A stretch of 64,000 nucleotides of DNA, taken from Toxorhynchites rutilus septentrionalis. Its lineage: Eukaryota; Arthropoda; Insecta; Diptera; Culicidae. Made by a program: the position numbers and the translations under genes. Under the pieces are notes generated by a model. That model was not told the DNA's origin. It saw only the letters and a program-made list of their open reading frames with translations, and ran no database searches. Of this stretch, positions 10,907-21,634 are shown piece by piece. The stretch's first letter is position 1. Every line of letters begins with the position of its first letter. Where the stretch lies: positions 79,113,569 through 79,177,568 of the forward strand of contig NC_073745.1 in assembly GCF_029784135.1 (NCBI RefSeq). The letters run 5' to 3'.

Positions 10907-12040
10907 AAGGGTGTGTCACATCAAATTGCATCACGGAAAAAACGCTGTAGAAATTCGCCCAGTAGACCGATCCTTTTGAAAATTTTAGACAGTAAAATAA
11001 AAACTATTAAACAACTTTTGGCATTTTCTTTTTATTCATACTTCGAGCCCGAGCCCGTATGCTCGCACCTTCCTCTTTACCCCGTCCATAAGGTTCTGTA
11101 CAACGTCAGGTTGTAGTTTTTTTATCAGAAATCCATTTGCTCTTGAAGTCCGCCTCCGATTTGACAACTTCTGGGTTCTTCCGGAGGGCCTGCTTCATAA
11201 TCGCCCAATATTTCTCTATTGGGCGAAGCTCCGGCGCGTTGGACGGGTTCATTTCCTTTGGCACAAAGGTGACCCCGTTGGCTTCGTACCATTCCAACAC
11301 GTCCTTTGAATAGTGGCACGAAGCGAGATCCGGCCAGAAGATTTTTGGCAAACTTGGATAGTTTCTGCTTGCGAATCTCCTCCGGAACGCTGAATTTGTC
11401 CTCTGCGGAGAAGAACAACAGGCCTGGCAGCTGACGAAAGTCCGCTTTGACGTAGGTTTCGTCGTCTATTACCAGGCAATGCGGCTTCGTCAGCATTTCG
11501 GTGTACAGCTTCCGGGCTCGCGTCTTCCCCACCATGTTTTGCCTTTCGTCGCGGTTAGGAGCCTTCTGAACCTTGTATGTACGCAGCCCCTCCCGCTGCT
11601 TGGTCCGCTGGACGAATGAACTTGACAAATTCAGCTTATTGGCGACATCCCGGACCGAACTTCTCGGATCACGTCTAAACTGCTTAACTACGCGCTTGTG
11701 ATCTTTTTCACTGACGGAGCATCCATTTTTGCCGTTCTTCACCTTCCGGTCGATGGTTAGGTTCTCGAAGTATCGTTTTAGTACTTTGCTGACCGTGGAT
11801 TGGACGATTCCCAGCATCTTACCGATGTCCCGATGTGGCAACTCCGGATTCTCGAAATGAGTGCGCAGGATTAATTCTCGACGCTCTTTTTCGTTCGACG
11901 ACATTTTTCCAAATTTACGAAATATTGACAGTGAAGCATGGCCAACGTGATCTATACACTCTTATCTGATTATAAGCGAAAGCTGAATATATAATTCCTG
12001 AAAATTAAATTTCTACAGTTTTTTATCCGTGATGCAATTG
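10907..12040 (-). mobile_element. ITmD37E transposon, copy 1 (right end truncated)
   Basis: The left terminal repeat starts AAGGGTGTGTCACATCAAAT after a TA at 10905-10906. The right end has the inverted sequence only up to 'ccgtgatgcaatt' near 12040; the outer part seen in copies 2 and 3 is missing, so the element is truncated and lacks its second TA. It shares terminal repeats and transposase with the copies at 20356-21634 and 60028-61242. Confidence 0.9.
11106..11904 (-). pseudogene. ITmD37E transposase, copy 1 (internal deletion)
   Basis: The frame starts at the ATG at 11904 (MSSNEKERRELIL) and runs through the HTH region (IGKMLGIVQSTVSKVLKRYF, then SVRDVANKLNLSSSFVQR). The first catalytic aspartate lies in VIDDETYVKADF. 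At about 11350 the sequence jumps from KQKLSKFAK to FWPDLASCHYSKDV, losing the roughly 55 residues present in copy 2 (from KYMVWQAICSCG to the start of the WPD motif) and shifting frame. The second catalytic D (PDLASCH) and the E of PIEKYWA survive in the shifted frame. The C-terminus is also changed (KWISDKKTTT). The protein cannot be functional. Confidence 0.9.
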
Positions 12041-14089
12041 AGTTCGCGTCGGGCATCGTTGCGAAGTAGACGTGTGCATTTGCGCTCTCTATTTTCTCCA
12101 CGAGTGTCGGTATTTATAACGCGTTTCGGGTGGAAATTTTGATCATTTCACGTAAAATTGTGCTTTCCGCCTGGGGGCTTTGGAATCCGGGAGAATCTAC
12201 CTGAGTTTTCTATGAAATTTCCCATAATATAATTGTAGTGATTTGCTCGGTGAAGGCTCTACATATTTACATATTTAGTGTGTTCGCTTTCGTTACTAGC
12301 TCGGTTTCGCTTGATGACGAATATTTTTTTTTTCATCGCACGTGTGTATGGTTGCGTTTTCTATATGGATCGATTCGTGTATTGTAGTTTGTGTGAATAA
12401 AAAGCATCAGTTCTGCTATGATGGAGAGGGTTCTCAAGGGCGAGTGCTAATTGTGTATAAGTATGTGTCTGTTCAAACGAAAATTCTAATGCGTTCATTT
12501 GTATGCTGGCCTGCATTCGACTGTAGATGCGTTTGTGTTCTCGCGCGAGTGCTGCTTGGGAATAAGTTGTGAATGAGCGACTGAAAGAGATAGGATTTTC
12601 GTGGTGGTTGGGTTAACAAATCCCGTGGTAGATACTCCAGCGGCATGTATCGATCGAATGCGTTTGATCGCGTTTATTGTGCACTCGTTTATAATTTCAT
12701 CAGTGACACTATCACCAGCGAACGACACACGCACAGAAGGAAGACGGAACCGGATTTACAGTGGCATGCGATTCAATTCATTTTTATTTCTCTAATTTTC
12801 TTCTATTTATAACTTGACATTGGCGTGCTGCATTAATGTATTGTATTTCTATTTTTTCTTCGATTTCGTTAGACTTGCAAAAGAGATAAGTATTTTCAAC
12901 ATTAAAATTCGAATTACGTTTTCGCATTCATCTCTTAGAATTCGGATTGATTTCAGATCTGGTTTTTTTAGAGATACTTATTGGTGTTTCATGCGTCAGA
13001 TTCATATCTCGTATTTTCATTCTAATGATGATTTGTAGTTTGAAGCCGCATAGGAATATCGAAATGAAAAACAATATTTTTTTCGTTTTTCGTTTTTACA
13101 CTACTTAAGTATAGATATCAGTTTAATAGAAACTTGCATCTGTTTATGAGCCTCCCAATTCCAAAGATAAGTCAGGCTCTAAGAGATGGTGGTTCCTATT
13201 TTTCTGAGATTGTTTTATCATTTGTAAATATTTCATAAATAATTAATAACATTTTTGAGGATTGTTTTTTCAAAATTTATGCAAATAAATGGAATTACTT
13301 GTTACATGTATATTAAAAGTGTGTTAATTTACATATTGCACATATATCCATGTGTTCATGGATGCATAAGTGTTTTTGTAGAGATAACTTGTATATGTAT
13401 ATGTGTTGCGATTTGTTTGACTATTTTAGAGACTACGTTTGATAAACACATTACGAAAATAGAGGAAATGTTTCGCAAGACTTTTGAGGTTACCCAAAAT
13501 AGCCTTCGTAGTCGGGTAACGGGTTTTTCGGGGACATTTTCGAAAAGTCTCAGAAATTTATCATCATATTCATTTTCATTTTTTCGAAAATTTATTTTGG
13601 ATTTAATTTCACATATATCCAATCATGTAGTAAAAGTGTTATTTTGCTTGGACCTGAATAGGAGTGATAATTTTGTTTTTTGTCGATTTTTGCATACTTC
13701 AGCAACATTATACTATCAACTTTATAGTTTTAATATGAATTCACATTCCAGAGGCAGATAGTGGCGAATGGATTATATGGTTCCGATTTTGTATTCCATA
13801 TCGCAGATAGTATGTTTAAATGTAATGTTCATATTCATGTTCAACATTATTTTCATGTTAGAAGCTAAAGCATTCTCACTCCAGCAGGTTTTTCTATTAT
13901 TCGATAAAAATAAAATGTGATTTAAAAAAAGGAAACCTTTATATCAAACCAGCCCTTGTGGCAACATTATTTTATTTTCAAATTCGTGTTGCAGAGCCAT
14001 TGAGTATATCAAAATATTTACATATATTGTAATTCATTCTCTGGAGAGTTCTGTTCGAAATATTGTTATTTGTTATGTTATCCAGTAAG
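12041..14089. other. unassigned region without recognisable genes
   Basis: 12041-12800 is richer in GC and CpG than the background and could be non-coding host sequence. 12800-14089 is AT-rich. The longest frame (13255-13761, plus) has no family resemblance and is matched by an overlapping minus frame of similar quality, so I do not call a gene. Confidence 0.4.
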
Positions 14090-14290
14090 CTGCATCCAAT
14101 TCGACATCTAGCTAATTGGACAGACCTGTAATGCGAATCGTTTAATTGGACATTTTTACATCTGATTGGACATTTTTGTAAACATTGAGTTCGGGGCCCA
14201 AATTATGCTCCCACATTGAAAGTCGCCACCAGACATCGATACTGTATCATTGTCATCGCCATTGTCCAATTACAAGTCAAAATCGCCTCC
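14090..14290. repeat. cluster of AATTGGACA motifs, possible MITE end
   Basis: The word ATTGGACA occurs three times in one sense between 14114 and 14175, and as TGTCCAAT in the opposite sense near 14265; another TGTCCAATTAC lies near 15186. The iterated, inverted layout resembles the ends of the pogo-like elements elsewhere in the window. Exact element ends were not found. Confidence 0.4.
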
Positions 14291-14774
14291 AATGCGACAC
14301 TGAGTGGTGCCTCGGCCTGTCGACTTAAATGTAGCTTACTGTAGATCAATATTCATTCGTGTTTAATTCATTTCATACATATTAAATTTATTTATTATTT
14401 ATTTGAATAATATTTTATTTTACTATAGCATATTTCGTCGTGTGAAGCATGTTTCGTGTTGAATGTTTCCAATTCCGTTCGAGATTCATGAACATGGCTG
14501 GACGCGTATTTCTGTTTCTGAGTGTCTTTTGGTTCTCAATTCATGTTCCAATTTCTAGATGTGGTTAACGCAACAATTAACGTGGCAACGATCGGAAGAC
14601 CGAAGAGGACTTTTGACACTTCATATTTAGGCTCGCATTGATAATTGAAACACATTCACTCCCGCAGATTGAACATGACAACGAACGGAAGACCGGAATG
14701 CATCTATATCATTCTACAATGTAATATCATAGAATTTCATTGACCAATTCTTTCAGCAGATATCACTTGCATTA

Positions 14775-14990
14775 AGTAATAGTAATAGTAATAGTAATAG
14801 TAATAGTAATAGTAATAGTAATAGTAATAGTAATAGTAATAGTAATAGTAATAGTAATAGTAATAGTAATAGTAATAGTAATAGTAATAGTAATAGTAAT
14901 AGTAATAGTAATAGTAATAGTAATAGTAATAGTAATAGTAATAGTAATAGTAATAGTAATAGTAATAGTAATAGTAATAGTAATAGTAAT
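14775..14990 (+). repeat. (AGTAAT)36 hexanucleotide microsatellite
   Basis: 216 bp of uninterrupted AGTAAT (equivalently TAGTAA) units. The poly-leucine and Ile-Thr frames seen in it on the minus strand are translations of the repeat and not genes. Confidence 0.97.
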
Positions 14991-15000
14991 AACAAGCTTT

Positions 15001-17604
15001 GCCTGTAACACTGGCTGAGTGTATCCTATGGCTTACCTTCCCTATTTTAAATGTTGGACATTTTCAGATATCTTATATTGTTAGTCTTCTACCTCCCAAA
15101 AATTTCCACGTCGTATGTTCGACCATAACATCTCCACCCATAAAACATCAACATATCTAAAACATCATATAACTTTTTGTATTATAATAGGTATTTGTCC
15201 AATTACAAATACAACTCGAGAAATGCTTGTACTACGTTTAGAAGGTAATAAATATAGGTACAATTTGGTACGCAAACGGCATTTTATTTGCTTTTATTTC
15301 AAGATTTTCTGGACGACAACAGTTAGGTGCGCACCTTTGCCCCGCATTACTCTATATATCAACATATGCGTGATTTTATATAAATCATAATTTTCATGAT
15401 TTCGTTTTTCCAATTTATTAAATATTCAAGACTTTTGATTTTTCTCATTTGTTTTGCTCAAGTTCAAACTGTCATCTTACAATTTTATTAAAATGGTCAT
15501 ATAACTACCATTATTGGCATTTCGAGTCTGTTGAACCTTTTCTGTTAACAGGATACGTAGGTTTTCGATTCTACAAATCGACATTCGGTGAACAAACTGA
15601 ACCGTTCGAGATCTTGAACTTTCAGAATTATTGTTTTAATCTACCTGGCTAAATTTAGTATCGTTACCTTTCCCCAACAGCAACAACAGAATCATTCGAA
15701 CGGCGGTCGCCCATAAAGATACTAAATTACTAACTGTAAAAACCGGTATATCCTCTGAGAACACGATCGCTTCACGCTCCAACTTGTCGCCATCGATCGG
15801 GGCCCGGTTTGGGATCCCAACAACAGCTCAATTGGATTCTCGAGAAGCGCTGGCAACAGCGAAAACATATTTGCATCGATATTCAGTTAGACGGCATCCG
15901 CGCATATATTGTGTGTTTGTGCATACGGAAGGTGAAACTTCTCGAGTGGACACAAATCACGTGTGGGAGTTTTATTTTTACCGTTGAATGCATCGATCGA
16001 AGTCTTCCGGACTTCCGACGACAGCCAGGTGTAACCTTGGCTTGCGTGAGTCAAACGAGGCAGGTGACAACGCAGTGTGTGCGCGTACCTCAAACGTGTT
16101 CTCGAATTGTATGGCTTTCAACAACCGTTGGTATCGCCGAAACCCGCAAAAAAGGTACGCATTTAGTACTAATTGAATAAGCGCCTACAAGACGGGGGGA
16201 AACATTCGATGATATCCTAAAATGCGTTGATCACCAATTCTAATGAGCTCAGATCATTCACAGCTTTCGGTGCCAAACCAAAAGTTTACCGACCCGCCGC
16301 TCTTCTCGCATTCTCCATTGTAACGGTGTTTAAAGTAGAAGTTACGGATCGTTTCCGACCTCAGGTGTGCGATCATAACACCATGATTAGTGAAATCGTT
16401 TCCTTCCCAGCAGGCAGGAGCGCGTAAATCTGGCCGCGACCCGTCAAAGCTGCGAATGCGATAGCAACCGCGATTCACGGACGCTGATTTTCACTTCCCA
16501 ATGGGGGCGCTTACGACGCGGCTCTGAGTGTGTGCGGTGTTCATGCGTGTTATTAATCTGTTTTGCTTTTATAAGTTTGAGTTGAGCGATATTTGTTTCA
16601 GTAAACGGGCATCATCACGCACTTACGTAGGTGGTGTTTATAAATTATTCAACGGCAGCGTCGCTTACGTGTGAATGCAGCAGCCTGAGATATATTTGTT
16701 TCGCACGCGCAGTGGGGGTGGACGTTTTTATCACCAAAGTTTGGCAAACGAGTCAGCCAATGATTACCTGAATCATAATTTGACTCGCTCTGATTTCCAC
16801 GCTGTCATTGCAGCGTGAGATGCGGACGATTGCCTAATCCCAAAGGTCGAATCTCGGGGGATCGCAATTAGGGTGTAATATATGTTAGCGAACGAATAAA
16901 TGCGCATTTATTGAAAGCGATTATTTAGAAAAAAAGGATTTAATATTTGATTTTTGGGACACCTGGTGCTGATGTTTTATAAGCGAGGATGGAGCCCTGA
17001 ATTTGAATAAAATTTGTCGCCCGTGATTCCTCGGTGATTCCTTTTGATTAAGTAGACTCAACGTTCATAGCCAAAAAAGTGATCGAAATAATCATCAAAT
17101 TCATTCGCAGTTAATTGCAGTGAAGCAATTTCCCCAAAAAAAAAATGATTTCCAACAATTAATGAAATTGGTGTATTTGTCAAATTAGATCCAAACAAAG
17201 TTTATATAAACGCGTTCCTGATACGAGCGAACGAGTCCGCTTGGCTAATGATTTGAATGTGTGAAATGTATGATTTATTTCGAGAGCGTGAAATTGGATT
17301 CCCATCTGTTGTGTCAGCGATGTTTGTGTGTGATGGATGATAAGTGTTGGCTGATTATTGTATGGTGAACGACGGGAAGTCAGAGCACATTATATAAAAA
17401 AATAAATCAGGAGAAACATTTCTTCATTCATTGATTCTATTCAGCATACGGTATGGCAATCATACGAGCATTCCTTGTCATACAATCTGGAGACTATGAT
17501 AACGTGACAAGCGAGGTTATAATTGATACACCATTCAATAATGCACATCGTGCTTCAATTCAAAGGACCTATGTTTTTTTTTAAATTTTCCACAATTCGT
17601 AATA
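15001..17604. other. unassigned region with GC-richer islands
   Basis: No coding region is recognisable. A solo copy of the pogo-like motif GGGGCAAAGGTGCGCA sits inverted at 15328-15343. 15660-16720 is richer in GC and CpG than the surroundings and contains only short incoherent frames. It may be unique host non-coding DNA (promoter, untranslated region or conserved element), but nothing shows this directly. Confidence 0.4.
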
Positions 17605-18879
17605 TTAGGCTGTCAAAAAAGTCCTGCGGTATTTTTTTTTTGAATTTTCATTTGTTCATAAAATTAGTTACAATCATCTGTTTTAAGTCAAATATGCGCC
17701 GTTTTGTTCGATGACTTGTTCCCAACGAGATGCCAACTTCATAATACCCCTGTTATAGAAGCTCGTTTCCTTATTGGCAAAAAACTCGGATAGCCAATTT
17801 TCACAGGCCTCTTTTGTGGCTAACTTCTGACTACCTAGCTCGTTCGCCATGGACAAAAACAGGTGGTAGTCACTTGGTGCAAGGTCCGGACTATACGGCG
17901 GATGCAAAAGATCCTCCCATTCGAGCTTCCGGAGCTTCTGGCGCGTCACCAAAGAAATGTGTGGCCTGGCGTTGTCCTGATGGAAGACAATGCGGCCTCT
18001 GTTTATCAAAGATGGCCTCTTCTTGATGAGTGCTACCTTCAAGCGGTCCAGTTGTTGGCAGTACAGGTCCGAATTGAGCGTTTGGCCATAGGGAAGCAGC
18101 TCATAATAGACTATTCCTTGACAATCCCACCAAACACACAGCAGAACCTTCCTGGCCGTTAATGAGGGCTTGGCCACCGTCTGAGCCGCTTCAGCGGGCT
18201 TCGACCACGACCGTTTGCGCTTCACGTTGTCGTAAGTGACCCACTTTCCATCGCCAGTCACCATCCGCTTCAGAAACGGGTCGATTTTGTTGCGATTCAC
18301 ATGCGTCGATACGGTCAAAGATGTTTTTTTGCGTCAACGTGTGTGGCACCCATACATCGAGCTTCTTTGTGAATCCAAGCTTCTTCAAATGGTTAATAAC
18401 GGTTTGATGACTTATCCCCAGCTCTTGGCCGATGCTACGGCTGCTACTATGCCGGTCTTTCTCGGTTAATTCAGCGATTTTGTCGCAATTTTCGACGACA
18501 GGCCTTCCGGAGCGTGGCGCATCTTCGACGACCTCTACACCAGAACGAAAATGTTGAAACCATCGTTGTGTGGTGGAAATGGAAACTGTATCGGGTCCAT
18601 AAACTGCACAAATTTTATTGGCAGCTTGAGATGCATTTTTGCCTTTGTCATAGTAGTACTGTAAAATATGTCGAATTTTCTCTTTATTTTGCTCCATATT
18701 TGCGACACTATAACTCACGAACGACTTAACCAACAAAACACTGTCAAGGACTATATTATAGCGCGCAAAAATACCTTTCCAACAAGCTATAGTATGACTC
18801 GATACAATGAATACAACTAGAACTACGCGCTTACAACGACACCTCGCGGAAATACCGCAGGACTTTTTTGACAGCCTAA
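17605..18879 (-). mobile_element. full-length mariner transposon (1,275 bp)
   Basis: Terminal inverted repeats start TTAGGCTGTCAAAAAAGTCC and extend identically for about 30 bp at both ends. The TA target duplication is intact at 17603-17604 and 18880-18881. The length is normal for mariner. The flanks joined together ('ttcgtaata' with 'tttatgtgtg..ttctcacg') resemble sequence near 3849-3885, an approximate empty site that supports the boundaries. The transposase gene is on the minus strand. Confidence 0.95.
17683..18697 (-). pseudogene. mariner D34D transposase with one frameshift
   Basis: The frame starts MEQNKEKIRHILQYYYDKGK at 18697 and ends EQNGAYLT-stop at 17683. HTH regions are seen near residues 10-60 (TTQRWFQHFRSG) and 85-115 (SIGQELGISHQTVINHLKKL), followed by the linker DVWVPHTL. 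All three catalytic aspartates remain: VTGDGKWVTYDN, VFHQDNARPH and LAPSDYHLF, with exactly 34 residues between the second and third. The residue after the first aspartate is G where most mariners have E. A frame change of -2 (mod 3) occurs near 18293, after IDACES. Family comparison suggests a small deletion of about 11 bp between AATCG repeats. Otherwise the gene is open, so this is a recently active copy. Confidence 0.93.
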
Positions 18880-20355
18880 TATTTATGTGTGTTAGTTCTC
18901 ACGATTGACATGGTCTGCAACATTTTTAATTTTTTTAAATAAATTGAATACTATTTTAAAAAAATTATACGAGGTTGTGTTCAAGATTCGACCGCATTGT
19001 TGACGTAGAACTACGCTGTAGTTTAATTCAGGTCGCTTGTTTATAACTGCGGATATTATTTTATAATGCTACGAAAATTTTGAAATAACCATTCTACCAG
19101 TTTGGGCACCCTGAAATGTTTTTTTTTATTGTAGAATCATTTGACGATAATTGCTTGATGATTCATTCTTGTGCCCGCAGAATAATACATGCTCGAAATA
19201 AGCGCAGCTGTCATCCTTAGTGGAGAAATTTTTGGTACTGGCAAGCGAAACCAAGTTACATACAAAATTCCAGAACGACATTTACTTCCTTGGTGACTAA
19301 ATAAACGAAATAAACTCTATCTGTTAATCTCAACAACCTCGAAAAGAGTAGCACTCCTTCATTATGATCAAGATTAGCGCAAATGCAATCCTAGTTGAAA
19401 GCAGTTTTGCGACTGGCACGCGAACCCAAATAAATTAATAACTTAATGTAACTTATTGAATAACTTGTATTCCCCGAATAATTTTTTGGTGCACAACCTT
19501 AACATCTGCTTCACCATAGCGTCATTTCAATGCATTGATGCAATGTCAAAGGCACCAACGAAGCCTTTATAATTCGAAATATATTTAATTTATTCAAATT
19601 CAGCACCTGGACAAGGCTCTCCTCTTCTGGACCCAATGCGACCTCCTATAATAAGAATTACGGAGCAATCTGCTGCCGGCGACAGACGCTTTTTGAAGGC
19701 AAGCCTACGGGACTCGAAAATAATGGACACAGTGAGGACGTATCTTTCCTTCTTCCACGACCAAACAACGGCTGTTTGTATTCGTGGAATTACAAGAACT
19801 AGTGCATCAGTAATGCTCGCAGCTGAAGGTCTACCAACAGACACAAACCTGTTGCGTGAAATTTTCCTGGAAGTACACGAAGAGCTGGGAGTTTCACGCA
19901 TTGACGCCTTGGCAGACCTCACATCACACCGAGCATTCCTGTCCAGTGAACGCACGCAACGGCTACAACATGCTAGGGAAGCAGCTACAAAGTTCTACAG
20001 TCCGCTACTTATCGTTATCTCAGAAGAAGTCTCATTGCCATTAATGCAAATTTCTCTTCTGAGGAACGTATAACCGAAAAACATAAAGAATTTGAGCATG
20101 TATGGGCAAAACTATCTATAGCTGGCGAAGTATACATATTTGCTGCTGTGTATTTCCCACCCGAACATGCAAATAAAAAGTCGTATGTCGTAATTATTTT
20201 TTCAGACGGCAAATCGAATTGCAGAAACACTAAAACCAGAAATGAAATTGCATATCTATGGCGACTTCAATCAAAATAAAGCATACCTCATTCCCGATAA
20301 TGATGATGAATGCATTCTACTTCCAGTCGTCGGGGAAAATGAAAACCCTACAATA

Positions 20356-21634
20356 AAGGGCGTGTCACATCAAATTGCATCACGGAAAAAACGCTGTAGA
20401 AATTTTATGTTTAGGAATTATATCTTCAGCTTTGGTTTTATAATCAGATAAGAGTGTATAGATCACGTTGGCCATGCTTCACTGTCAATTTTTCGTAAAT
20501 TTGGAAAAATGTCGTCGAACGAAAAAGAGCGTCGTGAATTAATCTTGTACACTCATTTCGAGAATCCGGAGTTGTCACATCGGGACATCGGTAAGATGCT
20601 GGGAATCGTCCAATCCACGGTCAGCAGAGTACTAAAACGATACTTCGAGAACCTAACCATCGAGCGGAAGGTGAAGAACGGCAAAAATGGATGCTCCGTC
20701 AGTGAAAAAGATCAAAAGCGCGTAGTTAAGCAGTTTAGACGTGATCCGAGAAGTTCGGTCCGGGATGTCGCCAATAAGCTGAATTTGTCAAGTTCATTCG
20801 TCCAGCGGACCAAGCAGCGGGAGGGCCTGCGTACATACAAGGTTCAGAAGGCTCCTAACCGCGACGAAAGGCAAAACATGGTGGGGAAGACGCGAGCCCG
20901 GAAGCTGTACACCGAAATGCTGACGAAGCCGAATTGCCTGGTAATGGACGACGAAACCTACGTCAAAGTGGACTTTCGTCAGCTGCCGGGCCTGTTGTTC
21001 TTCTCCGCAGAGGACAAATTCAGCGTTCCGGAGGAGATTCGCAAGCAGAAACTATCCAAGTTTGCCAAAAAGTACATGGTGTGGCAAGCGATCTGCTCTT
21101 GCGGAAAGCGGAGCGCCCCCTTCGTGATGACCGGCACGGTAAACGGGCAGGTTTACCTTAAGGAGTGCCTACAGAAGCGCTTACTACCACTATTGAAGCA
21201 GCACGAGGGCCCGACCATCTTCTAGCCGGATCTCGCTTCGTGCCACTATTCAAAGGACGTGTTGGAGTGGTACGAAGCCAACGGGGTCACCTTCGTGCCA
21301 AAGGAAATGAACCCGCCCAACGCGCCGGAGCTTCGCCCAATAGAGAAATATTGGGCGATTATGAAGCAGGCCCTCCGGAAGAACCCAAAAGTTGTCAAAT
21401 CGGAGACGGACTTCAAGAGAAAATGGATTTGCACACGTTGTACAAAACCTTATGGACGGGGTAAAGAGGAAGGTGCGAGCATACGGGCTTGGGCTCGAAG
21501 TATGATTAAAAAGAAAATGCCAAAAGTTGTTTAATAGTTTTTATTTTACTGTCTAAAATTTTCAAAAGGATCGGTCTACTGGGCGAATTTCTACAGCGTT
21601 TTTTCCGTGATGCAATTTGATGTGACACACCCTT
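20356..21634 (+). mobile_element. ITmD37E transposon, copy 2 (complete ends)
   Basis: 1,279 bp with terminal inverted repeats of about 46 bp (AAGGGCGTGTCACATCAAAT on the left, inverted on the right) and TA at both flanks (20354-20355, 21635-21636). It is inserted in the endonuclease region of LINE B, so it is younger than that LINE. Confidence 0.95.
20509..21534 (+). pseudogene. ITmD37E transposase, copy 2 (one premature stop)
   Basis: From the ATG at 20509 the frame is open for 238 codons: HTH regions (RDIGKMLGIVQSTVSRVLKR; SVRDVANKLNLSSSFVQRTK), the first catalytic aspartate in VMDDETYVKVDF, and MVWQAICSCGKRSAPFVMTG. A TAG at 21223-21225 replaces the tryptophan codon of the 'FWPD' motif kept in copies 1 and 3. 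The same frame continues with PDLASCHYSKDV and ELRPIEKYWAIM, with 37 residues between the second D and the catalytic E, which defines the D37E class. The C-terminus runs to 21534. One point change plus C-terminal drift thus inactivates it. Confidence 0.93.

Noticed and set aside
13255..13761. 168-codon plus-strand frame (and an 88-codon minus frame inside it) as possible host exons
   Set aside because: No recognisable domain, low-complexity AT-rich codons, and both strands equally open; there is no splice or promoter support.
14753..15011. Long poly-leucine and Ile-Thr frames on the minus strand
   Set aside because: They are translations of the (AGTAAT)36 microsatellite.
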